Part shown: positions 16,366 through 24,594 of the stretch, one piece after another
Layout: the number at the start of each line of letters is the position of its first letter
How positions within the stretch are numbered: the first letter of the stretch is position 1
Assembly (NCBI GenBank): GCA_018242665.1
Contig: JAFEBL010000011.1
Location: 62,001-126,000 of the forward strand
Reading direction: 5' to 3'
DNA from: Nitrospira sp.
Lineage (GTDB): Bacteria; Nitrospirota; Nitrospiria; Nitrospirales; Nitrospiraceae
DNA length: 64,000 nt
Notes under the pieces: generated by a model
What the model was told of the DNA's origin: nothing
What the model saw: only the letters and a program-made list of their open reading frames with translations
Database searches by the model: none
Position numbers and translations under genes: made by a program

Positions 16366-18603
16366 TCATACAATCAGTTGAATTACATCCAATGTGCTGC
16401 CCACCATCACACCGATTTCGTTGTCGTATAGCGTGCTAACCGCCTGAGCAAAGATTCCAGGGTACACCTCTGATACTTCTCCGTCCGCGACGAGTTTGTT
16501 GACCACACCGCGAGGGAGATTGACGCTATATCGTTGCAATTTGCGCATAAGCCAGCGTTCCGGCCCATCCCTCTTGAGTTTTCCAATTAGAGCTTGGCTT
16601 TCGCCATACCAGACAAGGATGGCTTGGGTCTCAACATCATCGATGAGCTTGAATTTCTCGGCGGCGGTGCGGAATTGGATTTTCAACTCTCGTGCATCTT
16701 TCCCCAGCAAATCATTGATCCCGTGTTTGTCGAGTGAATCCGCCTTAATGTAGAAATGCTCGAAGTACCGGGTGAGCACTTCTCTCGCCATAGGATCACT
16801 CGTGCTGCCACTTAAAAGGCTCACTGTGGTTTGTTCGGCACGGCGCAGCGCACCCGGAGGCGAAGACTTGGGAGGCACAAACACGACAACTTTCCCGCGA
16901 TCTAGTTTCCCTTCCCGGTTGCAGCGACCGGCGGCCTGCGCGATGGAATCAAGACCTGAAAGAGCGCGATACACAACGGGAAAGTCGATATCTACTCCGG
17001 CTTCAACCAGTTGTGTACTGACAACCCTTGTAGGAACCTTCTTTTCTAACCGCTCCCGAATGGCTGCAATGACTTGAGATCGGTGCTCTCCACACATGGC
17101 GGCAGACAAGTGGATCGTTCCCTCCGGCATGAGCTTATGAAGCTCGTGACAATCACGTCTGGTGTTAACGACAGCGAGTACCGATTCGTGAGCCGCTAGC
17201 TCGGTAGCGATTTCCTCCCAACTTCGACGATCATGAAAATCTGAAGGCATCTCGACTACCACCCGAGTAAGGTCACGATACAGCACATCGGGGTCAGTCA
17301 TGATTTCGCGCACATCATTCAGTCCCCTGAATTTCCAACCAAAACCTTCTCGTGAGTTTAGCGCCGGCTGTGTCGCGGTAGAGAGCACGAACGTGACACC
17401 ATAGTGTTGGGATAATAAATTGATAGTGTCCAATATGGGTTGCAGGAACTCGTGATTGAGCAACTGCGCTTCGTCCAGAACCACCACGCTATTCACAATG
17501 TGGTGAAGTTTTCGGCAAATCGAAGTCCGTGCAGCAAATAGCGACTCAAAAAACTGGACGTTGGTTGTGACAATGATTGACGCATCCCAGTTTTCTGTTG
17601 CTAGCCTGCTCTTGGCAGTTTCCTTCTCGGGGTCCAGATTGCTGTGGTGTTCAACAACGTTGTCACCAAAGATGTCCCGAAAGACCCCTGCCGTCTGCTC
17701 GATGATACTGGTGTAAGGAATGACATAAATGATGCGTTGCTTCTGATAGCGCGCCGCGTGAGTAAGCGCGAACGCAAGGCTGGAAAGCGTTTTTCCGCCA
17801 CCGGTCGGAACAGTGAGTGAGAAAATACCTTGCGGATCTGGCGCCCGGTCGCGGCATTGCCGCAGAACTTCAGCACGTACACGGTTCACAGGCGTTGGAT
17901 TGGCTTTAGCCGTGACCATGCGCATCCACTCGTCAAATTTGGCCAGAAGCTGGTTAATTGGAGGAAACGACCCGCGAGGCTGCACTTCCTCCCCACCCAT
18001 GAACCTCTCTGTATCGAGGAAATCTGCATCAACGAGGCAGGAAAACAACATCCGAAGCCAGAGCGGGAGACCAACTGCGCCGCCAAGTGGTTTGGCCGCT
18101 GGGGTGATAGCAGGACCTAGAACGTCTTCGGGAATGGTCACGGCTGAAATGGCCTGTAAGTGCTGTTTATCCCCCAGTCGTTGAGACAACGATGATAGGG
18201 CATTCTCGTCCGAGTGCCAGTCCGGCAAACCCGCATGATGTCCCGCGATGAGATATGCTAAGAGCCGCCCCTTCCCGCCCAGTGTCTCGACAGCATGGAG
18301 AGCTCCCGCAGAGGAGTGATTGACCCGCCCCTTGCCACCCTCGATGTGCGCATCTGGATCAAAGCCGCTGCCCTTTGCGATATAACTCTGAAACGCGGGG
18401 GAATACTTTCCGAGGTCATGCCACAGGCCAGCCAGACGCCCCCAATCAGCACTAGCGAAGGTCGACGCAAAATCTTGAGACAGGCGAGCGACTCCGCGCA
18501 GGTGTTCCTCAAGATCATGGACCAGAAATGATCCATTAGCATTCTGGCGCACATGCGCAAGATAACGTTTCGCTGATTGCTCAGGAGGCCGTGTTGGATT
18601 CAT
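16366..18603 (-). CDS. cas3: CRISPR-associated helicase-nuclease Cas3
   Basis: 745 aa. The N-terminal HD nuclease has WHDLGKYSPAFQ (H62, D63), NHSSAGALHA and GHHAGLPDWH. The SF2 helicase has Walker A TVPTGGGKT (K271), the DEAQ box (VVLDEAQLLNHE, ~377-380), STATQP, and motif VI with IAQAAGRCNREGK. Recruited after Cascade binding to nick and degrade target DNA. First gene of the cas operon. All key HD and helicase residues seem intact, so interference is expected to work. Confidence 0.97.
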   Translation of the reverse strand: MNPTRPPEQSAKRYLAHVRQNANGSFLVHDLEEHLRGVARLSQDFASTFASADWGRLAGLWHDLGKYSPAFQSYIAKGSGFDPDAHIEGGKGRVNHSSAGALHAVETLGGKGRLLAYLIAGHHAGLPDWHSDENALSSLSQRLGDKQHLQAISAVTIPEDVLGPAITPAAKPLGGAVGLPLWLRMLFSCLVDADFLDTERFMGGEEVQPRGSFPPINQLLAKFDEWMRMVTAKANPTPVNRVRAEVLRQCRDRAPDPQGIFSLTVPTGGGKTLSSLAFALTHAARYQKQRIIYVIPYTSIIEQTAGVFRDIFGDNVVEHHSNLDPEKETAKSRLATENWDASIIVTTNVQFFESLFAARTSICRKLHHIVNSVVVLDEAQLLNHEFLQPILDTINLLSQHYGVTFVLSTATQPALNSREGFGWKFRGLNDVREIMTDPDVLYRDLTRVVVEMPSDFHDRRSWEEIATELAAHESVLAVVNTRRDCHELHKLMPEGTIHLSAAMCGEHRSQVIAAIRERLEKKVPTRVVSTQLVEAGVDIDFPVVYRALSGLDSIAQAAGRCNREGKLDRGKVVVFVPPKSSPPGALRRAEQTTVSLLSGSTSDPMAREVLTRYFEHFYIKADSLDKHGINDLLGKDARELKIQFRTAAEKFKLIDDVETQAILVWYGESQALIGKLKRDGPERWLMRKLQRYSVNLPRGVVNKLVADGEVSEVYPGIFAQAVSTLYDNEIGVMVGSTLDVIQLIV

Positions 18604-18863
18604 CTCAATCTAGCCAGCCTTTTCCAAATTCCTTGTCCTTATCTGCTCCCTGTTTCGAAGTGGCTCGCTCCCTCAAAGAGCGTCACGCAATCGCCCGAAG
18701 ATCGACGTTTGAGAATACAGACCCGACCTTCTGGGTTGTTCCTCTCATTTCCTTCAGCGAGCAGCAGAGACTGCATCGACTCGTCGTTCGCGGGTCCATC
18801 GCGCCCTTCCTTTCCTGGCTCCTCACATACCTCGGCCAAGGCTTTGGCTCGATCGAACGGTTT

Positions 18864-19139
18864 TTACTCGGCGCCATATGGTGGCATGGCCTTGCCCACT
18901 AGCCAGTGCGACCCTTCAGGATCTGCCTCCTCATCCGGCAGCGACACCGTTACCGCGATGCATCGGCCCTGCTGACTGTGTTGCCGCACGTCTGCTTCTA
19001 TGAACGCCAAGTGCACATCCTGGTTGCATTCCGGGCAATGCCGCACACGATCGTTGTTGGTGGGGATAAGGCGATTCCAGAGTTGCGGGCACGTGAAGTG
19101 GAACTGACACCTGATCCGCGCCTGTTCGTTCCATTCCAT
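18864..19139 (-). CDS. Small cysteine-containing (zinc-ribbon-like) hypothetical protein, 91 aa
   Basis: The product starts MEWNEQARIRCQFHFTCPQ and has cysteines in CxFxFxC plus a CPEC knuckle (RHCPECNQDVH), suggesting a bound zinc; the enzymatic role is unknown. The ATG at 19139 follows GGAGGA with a 4-nt gap, much better than longer in-frame starts. It lies 261 bp upstream of cas3 on the same strand. No known cas family is recognised, so I treat it as a neighbour rather than a CRISPR component. Confidence 0.65.
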   Translation of the reverse strand: MEWNEQARIRCQFHFTCPQLWNRLIPTNNDRVRHCPECNQDVHLAFIEADVRQHSQQGRCIAVTVSLPDEEADPEGSHWLVGKAMPPYGAE

Positions 19140-19501
19140 GTTGTCCTCCGAATGCCGACGCACTGTAGCAAGAATCGCGACGGGCGTCCCGCACAAAACG
19201 TAGCTTTTTCTCATTAAGAAAATATTGAGATCCTCAGCGCTGCATTCGTTCTTGAGGCCAACGTACCACCGCAGTGTGACATCCGGGGTCACAACAGAAA
19301 AAATTATCGTCTCTCGTCGTTCGTGAAGCGAATCTCGTGAGGAGAAGAACGGCGGGTTGTCCGGAGGGCCTTGCGCAACTCCTGCCGCTTAGCCGCGGGT
19401 GACTATGGCTGGTTGTGGTGGGATCAACATGGTGAGACCCAGGGCAGCGAACGCAGCCGGAGAGAGAACGAGGCGTTGACTAGGATGACATTGGGCTGCG
19501 C
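19140..19501. other. Noncoding stretch
   Basis: 362 bp between the zinc-ribbon-like gene and the toxin gene. No frame with a plausible start and ribosome binding site was found. The sequence is not repetitive, and no tRNA or clear terminator is visible. Confidence 0.5.
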
Positions 19502-19840
19502 TTATTCGCGAGCGTAGCCGACAACCGCACACAGTCCCTTCAACACACTTTGCACCGTTTGTGGAGACAGCGTGCCGAATGTCTTGATGATACTGCTCTC
19601 GGAAAGGGTAAAGATCTTGTCCAACCTGATCCAGGAAGGTTTGGGGAGCGTTCCTTGGATCAGGTTTGCCTCCTCCACTGGCAGAGCCTGCTGTTGTTGC
19701 TCGACAGTGGTGACTGCGAGCCCGATAAAATCGGCGTGGCGATCGGGCGGAGTCAATACCAGGACGGGACGTTTTTTCGCTGACTGCAGGTCCGAAAATG
19801 GAAACGGGATCAAGACGAGATCACCTGGCTTACATGCCAT
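19502..19840 (-). CDS. MazF/PemK-family mRNA-interferase toxin
   Basis: 112 aa from the ATG at 19840 (MACKPGDLVLIPFPFSDLQS). The PGDLVLIPFPFSD start, KKRPVLVLTP and a later IRLDKIFTL segment are typical of PemK/MazF-like endoribonucleases that cut mRNA. The frame overlaps the upstream antitoxin gene by 11 bp, as usual for toxin-antitoxin pairs. A longer frame exists upstream but lies inside the antitoxin gene. Confidence 0.85.
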   Translation of the reverse strand: MACKPGDLVLIPFPFSDLQSAKKRPVLVLTPPDRHADFIGLAVTTVEQQQQALPVEEANLIQGTLPKPSWIRLDKIFTLSESSIIKTFGTLSPQTVQSVLKGLCAVVGYARE

Positions 19841-20030
19841 TCCATACCTCGTCGTCTTGGTTGTCCCACGCATGGCGCATGGCCGGCTCCTGCGCCTGCT
19901 TCAACTCCTCGGTCTGACGATCCCTCAGGCCGTGCTTCAGCTCAATGTATCCGATGAAGTCCAACACCTCTTGTGCGAGGGGATCAGGGAGTTTTTGTGC
20001 TTCCTTGAAAATTTTCTCCGCCGTCGACAT
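19830..20030 (-). CDS. Antitoxin of the MazF/PemK pair (DUF2281-like)
   Basis: 66 aa. Starts MSTAEKIFKEAQKLPDPLAQ, with the pattern IFKEAQKLPDPLAQEVLDFI seen in DUF2281-type antitoxins. The ATG at 20030 has AAGGAGG 6 nt upstream. A longer in-frame start is possible but has no ribosome binding site. The C-terminal half is charged and likely wraps the toxin. A palindrome lies ~50 bp upstream and is a candidate autoregulatory site. Confidence 0.8.
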   Translation of the reverse strand: MSTAEKIFKEAQKLPDPLAQEVLDFIGYIELKHGLRDRQTEELKQAQEPAMRHAWDNQDDEVWNGM

Positions 20031-20070
20031 CGAAACCTCCTTCACTCCACCGGAACCACAGACAGTAGAT

Positions 20071-20089
20071 ATATTATGGTCTGAAGACC
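20071..20089 (-). promoter_or_regulatory. Candidate operator/-10 region of the toxin-antitoxin operon
   Basis: GGTCTGAAGACC (20078-20089) is a palindrome with 5-bp arms. Read on the minus strand it is followed at once by an AT-rich ATAATATAT segment that could be a -10 box. It lies about 40-60 bp before the antitoxin ATG, where antitoxin autorepression commonly acts. Inferred from position and symmetry only. Confidence 0.4.
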
Positions 20090-20330
20090 GTTCCGACACA
20101 ACTGTTAGGCATTCTCCTAGACAGGATACTGGTTTGCGGCGTAGGCCACGGGCAGAATAGCTCCGAGATCACTCTCTTGCGCAACGCAGCTCGATTCGCA
20201 AAACAATGTTCGACTTTCAAGATGATCGATTGAACATTGAGCGCTGAACATTAAACCTTCCGGGGAAGCCCGAGCGACGGCCCCCTTGCTCCGAGACGTT
20301 TGAAATACCAGCATTTCCCGCAGCGCTGCG

Positions 20331-20359
20331 TTGACAGATTTCTTCATAACGATTACCGT
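20331..20359 (+). promoter_or_regulatory. Candidate promoter of the caspase-like gene
   Basis: A perfect TTGACA (20331-20336), a 17-bp spacer and a weak TACCGT -10 (20354-20359), about 75 bp before the ATG at 20434. The -10 is poor, so this is tentative. Confidence 0.3.
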
Positions 20360-20433
20360 ACCGCCACGATTGTGCTTGTCATTCGCTCTCATCCAGATCT
20401 GACATTCGAAGCCCGCTCACCCAGGAGGTACGT

Positions 20434-21345
20434 ATGGCCAACACCGCGTCATCATCCGGCAGCAAACCAAAGGGCCTATCCCTGCACATCGGTCTCAACG
20501 CCGTGAGTCCCGCCGCCTACGGGGGCTGGAGCGGCGACCTGGCCGCCTGTGAATTCGACGCCAAGGATATGGCCGCCATCGCCACATCCCAGGGCATGAC
20601 ATCCACGGTGCTGCTGACCAAGAAGGGCACACGCGCCCAGGCGCTGGCCGCCATGCGGGCTGCCGCGAAGCAACTAAAAAAAGGCGACCTGTTTTTCCTC
20701 ACCTATTCAGGCCACGGCGGACAGGTGCCCGATGTCACGGGAGAAGAAACCGACAAACAGGATGAAACCTGGTGCCTGTATGACGGCCAATTGATCGATG
20801 ACGAGTTGTACTTCGAACTGAGCCGTTTTGCGGCAGGCGTCCGCATTCTCGTGCTGTCGGACAGTTGCCACAGTGGAACCGTGACCCGCGCTGTCCCACG
20901 GCCGACCGACGGTGTGGCCTCAACCGGCCGTTCGAAAATGATGCCCCCTGCTGTTGCGATCCGCACCTATCGCGAGCATCAACCGTTCTACGACAAGCTG
21001 CAGCGCGACGTGGCGAAAGCCGCGGGGAAATCCGGCACCGTGGACCCGGACGGCGTCCTGGCCCAACTCGCGACGAGCCCGCGTCTGACCGCGATCGCGA
21101 AGGACTTCAATGCCTCCGTGATCCTGATCTCCGGCTGCCAGGACAACCAGACCTCGATGGACGGCGACCATAACGGCGCATTTACCGAGCAGGTCCTGAA
21201 GGTATGGAATCACGCAGCCTATCGAGGGAACTATGCCAAATTCCACGCGGCTGTGAAAGCCGGTCTGCCCTCCAGCCAAACGCCGAATCTCTTCACGCTC
21301 GGAGCGTCCGCAAGGTTTCTGCGACAGCAACCGTTCAGTGTGTGA
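20434..21345 (+). CDS. Caspase-family (peptidase C14, metacaspase-like) protein
   Basis: 303 aa with an intact catalytic dyad: His94 in [11 protein letters not shown] and Cys145 in [11 protein letters not shown], the signatures of clan CD caspase-like proteases. The N-terminal strand [11 protein letters not shown] and the acidic turn [15 protein letters not shown] are typical of type I metacaspase p20 domains. No signal peptide, so probably cytoplasmic. AGGAGG lies 6 nt before the ATG. No fused partner domain is visible, and the substrate and trigger are unknown. Some bacterial caspase-like proteases act in regulated cell death or phage defence, but nothing here proves that. Confidence 0.88.
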   Translation: MANTASSSGSKPKGLSLHIGLNAVSPAAYGGWSGDLAACEFDAKDMAAIATSQGMTSTVLLTKKGTRAQALAAMRAAAKQLKKGDLFFLTYSGHGGQVPDVTGEETDKQDETWCLYDGQLIDDELYFELSRFAAGVRILVLSDSCHSGTVTRAVPRPTDGVASTGRSKMMPPAVAIRTYREHQPFYDKLQRDVAKAAGKSGTVDPDGVLAQLATSPRLTAIAKDFNASVILISGCQDNQTSMDGDHNGAFTEQVLKVWNHAAYRGNYAKFHAAVKAGLPSSQTPNLFTLGASARFLRQQPFSV

Positions 21346-21389
21346 GGCCGGAAGCGACGGTTCAGGCTCGCTAGCCGCGGAGGAGGGAC

Positions 21390-21908
21390 ATGACTGCCAA
21401 ATATCTCGTCACATTGGCCGCCACCGTGGTGTTCCTCTGTGCGGCCTCCATGCTGCAGGCGGCGGACATGTCCGGCGCCTGGAAAGGCCAGCTCGCCAGC
21501 GCGGACGGTAGCCGGACGGAAGTGCAAATCGATTTCAGCGCTCAGGGCTTTCCCCTCTATTCCTATACCAATAACAAGGGGCTGACACGGCAGATCGAGC
21601 TGTCGCACGCCGGGCAACAAGTCGAGTACGTACCGCCGGGAGGGGGTGTCCAACGCATGACGGTGAAGAACGTGGAGCGAGGGCCAGGGCGATTGTCTGT
21701 CCGTCTCGTCGGGTCCTTCGAACGGGCGAGCCAAGGCTATATGGATCAACGCGAGGAAGCGGCGCTCTTTGAATACACCCTCGTGCCCGAGGGGTTGAAG
21801 CTGCGGATCACCACGCGTACGGTCAGCCACTTTGGCGACAAAGATATGATCGTGGGTGGCGATCCCACCCCCGTCGTGGCCGAAGGAGTGCTTCAGCGGC
21901 TCCGGTGA
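21390..21908 (+). CDS. Secreted hypothetical protein, 172 aa
   Basis: Signal peptide at residues 1-25 (hydrophobic VTLAATVVFLCAASM then LQAAD), followed by a beta-rich domain (MSGAWKGQLASADGS, VQIDFSAQGFPLYSY) that looks like a small barrel or lipocalin-like fold; I cannot name a family. A GGAGGAGGG ribosome binding site precedes the ATG. It starts 44 bp after the caspase-like gene on the same strand and could share its transcript. Predicted periplasmic or exported. Confidence 0.65.
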   Translation: MTAKYLVTLAATVVFLCAASMLQAADMSGAWKGQLASADGSRTEVQIDFSAQGFPLYSYTNNKGLTRQIELSHAGQQVEYVPPGGGVQRMTVKNVERGPGRLSVRLVGSFERASQGYMDQREEAALFEYTLVPEGLKLRITTRTVSHFGDKDMIVGGDPTPVVAEGVLQRLR

Positions 21909-22058
21909 GTCGCGTCAGGTCACGTTGGCGGAGGAGCGCTCACCGGGTAAAACTACCAAGTTGCTCGCTGCAGAAATTGCGTCTTTGCTATCCCGTTTGG
22001 CCTGCCTGTCCTACAATGCCATCTACGTAGATGGTATTCACGACAGGAGGTATCCGGC

Positions 22059-22544
22059 ATGTTCCGCCCCGCTCGATTGTTCAGTTCGAAAAACCGCCGC
22101 GCCCCGCTGCAATGGACACCCCGCCGCGCAAGTGGTCAACCGATAGATGAACAGATCCGCGCCTTGCAAGGCGCCTGGGGGGATGCCCTGCCCCTGCCGC
22201 TCTGCCTGACCCTACTGGCCCTGTACGAATGGTGGCGATGGCTGTTTTCCATGACGCCGAATCCTTTGATGCTCACCGTCGCCGCAGCCGTGGCCATTCA
22301 CGCCACCTGGCGACGCCGGAAACGGTACCGATCCGAACTGACCCAACTGCGCATGACCTGTCCCGCGCCGCCGGCCGCGAATCACTGGCCGGAACTCATG
22401 CGCCTCGTGGGTGTTCGCCTGTGGCAGGAACTGCGAGTGAGGTTCGCTCCCGCCCAGCTCGCCGCATCGCTGCGTCGATGGTTGTCACCGGCCAACGGCC
22501 TTGCCAAACGTCTCGCCACGGCATTCCTGAACAATCCGGGATAG
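22059..22544 (+). CDS. Membrane-associated hypothetical protein, 161 aa
   Basis: The ATG at 22059 follows ACAGGAGG with a 7-nt gap. Basic N-terminus, a helix with hydrophobic stretches at about residues 44-60 (LPLPLCLTLLALYEWWRWLF) and 68-82, then a basic helical tail. No family recognised. Likely an inner-membrane protein with two short helices. Confidence 0.6.
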   Translation: MFRPARLFSSKNRRAPLQWTPRRASGQPIDEQIRALQGAWGDALPLPLCLTLLALYEWWRWLFSMTPNPLMLTVAAAVAIHATWRRRKRYRSELTQLRMTCPAPPAANHWPELMRLVGVRLWQELRVRFAPAQLAASLRRWLSPANGLAKRLATAFLNNPG

Positions 22545-22569
22545 CCCCGCGAAATAAGTTCCCATCTTG

Positions 22570-22634
22570 TATTTCCCGTCTCCCTTCTGACATTTCCCGT
22601 TTCACGTCTCACCTTTCACGTGTTACCTGTCACG
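22570..22634. repeat. Degenerate TTCACGT/TTCCCGT-type tract
   Basis: A pyrimidine-rich run of imperfect 8-12 bp units (TTTCCCGTC, TTTCCCGTTTCACG, CTTTCACG, CTGTCACG) between the membrane protein and the FolB fusion gene. No frame covers it. It looks like a short interspersed noncoding tract rather than a CRISPR or a coding repeat. Confidence 0.5.
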
Positions 22635-22683
22635 CTCCCCCGCTCAGCTTGACAGCCCAAAAGCCCTTCCCTGACAATGCGCC

Positions 22684-23613
22684 ATGGCCGCGCGCATCAT
22701 CATCGAACGTCTCGAATGTTACGGCCGCTGTGGCGTGACCGACGAGGAACGCCGAAAACCCCAGCTTATCGCGGTCGACCTTGAACTCGACGCGGCGGTA
22801 GAGCCGGCGGGACTGTCCGATCGCCTCGACGACACCATCGACTATGCGCGCGTAGCCGACCGCGTGGTGGCCCTCAGCGGCAGCCTATCTTGCCGTCTCC
22901 TGGAAACCCTCGCCGAGCAGCTGATCGAGATGTTGTTCGCCGAATTCCCGGTCGAGCATGTCCGCTTATGGGTCCGCAAACTCCATGCTCCCTTGGCCAC
23001 AGTGGCCGGATCAGTCGGGGTCCGCGTCGAACGCAGGCGCAACACGCCATCACCGGCCCAGCCGATGCCCTCGCCGTTCCTCGTCGAGCAACTGGCTCGC
23101 ATCCCCAAAGGAGTTGTGCTGGATGTCGCGGCAGGCCGAGGCCGCAATACACTCTACCTCCTGTCGCACGGATCACAGGTTGAGGCGATCGACCGGGATG
23201 CCGAGGCATTGGCAACCTTGGAGACAGCCGCGAAAGTCCGCCATCTTTCCGGACTGACGACTCGTGTGATGGATCTCGAATCCAACCCTGATCGCCCCCC
23301 CAGCTTGGGTCAGGCCTGTTATGATGCGATCATCGTGTCGTACTATCTGCATCGCCCGCTGTTTCCGTCGCTCCTCGACGCGTTGAAACCGAACGGCATG
23401 CTCCTGTATGAAACCTTCACCATCGACAACTACTTCCGCCATCGCCATCCGCGCCGATGGGAGTTCTGCCTCGCGCCGAACGAACTCCTTCGTCTCACGT
23501 CTCCCCTGCGTGTGCTGCACTACGACGAGGGCGAACATGACGGCGGCCATGGCAGCGGACCGAGTTATACCGCGCGCCTCGTCGCGCAGAAAGCGGGGCC
23601 AGAGACGACATGA
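22684..23613 (+). CDS. folB: Dihydroneopterin aldolase (FolB) fused to a SAM-dependent methyltransferase
   Basis: 309 aa. Residues 1-117 are a full FolB domain: CYGRCGVTDEERRKPQ (E21/E22), the TIDYARV tyrosine (Y54), LLETLAEQL and the catalytic-type lysine (VRKLHAP, K99). FolB converts dihydroneopterin to 6-hydroxymethyl-dihydropterin in folate synthesis. Residues ~130-300 are a class I methyltransferase with motif I VVLDVAAGRGRNTLYLL (147-160) and a TehB-like layout (IIVSYYLHRPLFPSLL). No stop or frameshift is visible between the halves. Fusion of these two domains is unusual. The methyltransferase substrate is unknown. Confidence 0.88.
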   Translation: MAARIIIERLECYGRCGVTDEERRKPQLIAVDLELDAAVEPAGLSDRLDDTIDYARVADRVVALSGSLSCRLLETLAEQLIEMLFAEFPVEHVRLWVRKLHAPLATVAGSVGVRVERRRNTPSPAQPMPSPFLVEQLARIPKGVVLDVAAGRGRNTLYLLSHGSQVEAIDRDAEALATLETAAKVRHLSGLTTRVMDLESNPDRPPSLGQACYDAIIVSYYLHRPLFPSLLDALKPNGMLLYETFTIDNYFRHRHPRRWEFCLAPNELLRLTSPLRVLHYDEGEHDGGHGSGPSYTARLVAQKAGPETT

Positions 23614-24458
23614 GCCGCATCGATCTCCATCTTCACACCACCCATTCGGACGGCAGTTGTTCGACACGCGAGGTCATGAACTTCGCCAAACAGGCGGGCG
23701 TCGTCGCGCTGGCGATCACCGACCACGACATCGTCGACGGCATTCCGGAAGCCACCGCAATCGGCAAGGAACTCGGCATCGAGGTGGTGCCCGGCATTGA
23801 AATCAGTTCCCGGCTCGGCGACAACGAACTGCACATCCTGGGCTATTTCCTGGACTGGACCGATTCTCTGCTGGCGCAACGGCTCAAGACATTGCGCGAC
23901 AGCCGTCACCGGCGAAATCCCCTGATCGTGCAGCGCCTCAATGAGTTGGGTATTCCCATCACGTATGAGGACGTGCGAGCCCTCGCAGGCACGGAATCCG
24001 TCGGCCGTCCCCACATCGCCCGCCTGCTGATGGAGAAGAAATTTGTCAGTTCGGCGAAGGAAGCCTTCGATCGATATCTGGCCAACGGGCGGCCGGCATT
24101 CGTCGATCGGCAATTGCCGGAACCAGCCGAGGCGGTACGGTGGATTCGCGACGCCGGCGGCGTTCCGGTTCTCGCGCATCCGACCTGGGTTCGCACATCG
24201 GCCGACGGCTTACGCACGCTGGTTCGCGACCTCAAGGCGAGAGGGCTGGGAGGCATCGAAGTCCACTACAGCACCCACACCCCCAGCCAGACGACCGAGT
24301 ATCTCGATTTGGCCAAGCACTGCGACTTGCTTGTGACCGGAGGGAGCGATTTTCACGGCGTGACCAAGCCGGATATCGAAGTCGGCATCGGGCGTGGCCA
24401 ATTGAAGGTGTCGCACACGCTGCTCGACCCACTGAAAAAAGCCGCCACCGCCGCCTAA
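23610..24458 (+). CDS. PHP-domain phosphoesterase (RNase AM / YciV-like)
   Basis: 282 aa. Opens IDLHLHTTHSDGS with the PHP metal-binding His cluster, then ALAITDHDIVDG and VVPGIEIS, and near the C-terminus the TGGSDFHG metal site. This family includes nucleoside-3',5'-bisphosphate phosphatases and 5'-3' RNases (YciV/RNase AM). Overlaps the previous gene by ATGA and is probably cotranslated with it. Confidence 0.9.
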   Translation: MSRIDLHLHTTHSDGSCSTREVMNFAKQAGVVALAITDHDIVDGIPEATAIGKELGIEVVPGIEISSRLGDNELHILGYFLDWTDSLLAQRLKTLRDSRHRRNPLIVQRLNELGIPITYEDVRALAGTESVGRPHIARLLMEKKFVSSAKEAFDRYLANGRPAFVDRQLPEPAEAVRWIRDAGGVPVLAHPTWVRTSADGLRTLVRDLKARGLGGIEVHYSTHTPSQTTEYLDLAKHCDLLVTGGSDFHGVTKPDIEVGIGRGQLKVSHTLLDPLKKAATAA

Positions 24459-24538
24459 CCCATTCCGCCGGCGTACGCATCCCTTATTCCGAACAGGGCC
24501 TTGTCGCGCCTGTCTCACTGCATGATTCCCTCCTTTCG

Positions 24539-24566
24539 TTGACTCTGCCGGACCTTCCGTTAGACT
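24539..24566 (+). promoter_or_regulatory. Candidate sigma70 promoter of the kinase-phosphatase-FHA operon
   Basis: TTGACT (24539-24544), a 16-bp spacer and TAGACT (24561-24566), with a probable start about 22 nt before the kinase ATG. Orientation and spacing fit. Confidence 0.45.
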
Positions 24567-24594
24567 GGGACACAACAACGCATCACGCCAACTC

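Larger units (their letters stand above)
20031..20433. other. Divergent intergenic region between toxin-antitoxin and caspase genes
   Basis: 403 bp holding the antitoxin promoter/operator (palindrome 20078-20089) and a candidate promoter for the caspase-like gene (20331-20359). A 91-aa minus-strand frame (20117-20392) exists but has no ribosome binding site or recognisable domain, so I do not call it. Confidence 0.5.

Noticed and set aside
18591-18902. Plus-strand frames between cas3 and the zinc-ribbon-like gene
   Set aside because: No ribosome binding site or conserved feature. The stretch most likely holds the cas operon promoter, though I could not identify a clear -35/-10 pair.
20117-20392. 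A 91-aa minus-strand frame in the gap before the caspase-like gene
   Set aside because: No ribosome binding site, no recognised domain, and it covers the probable promoter region.
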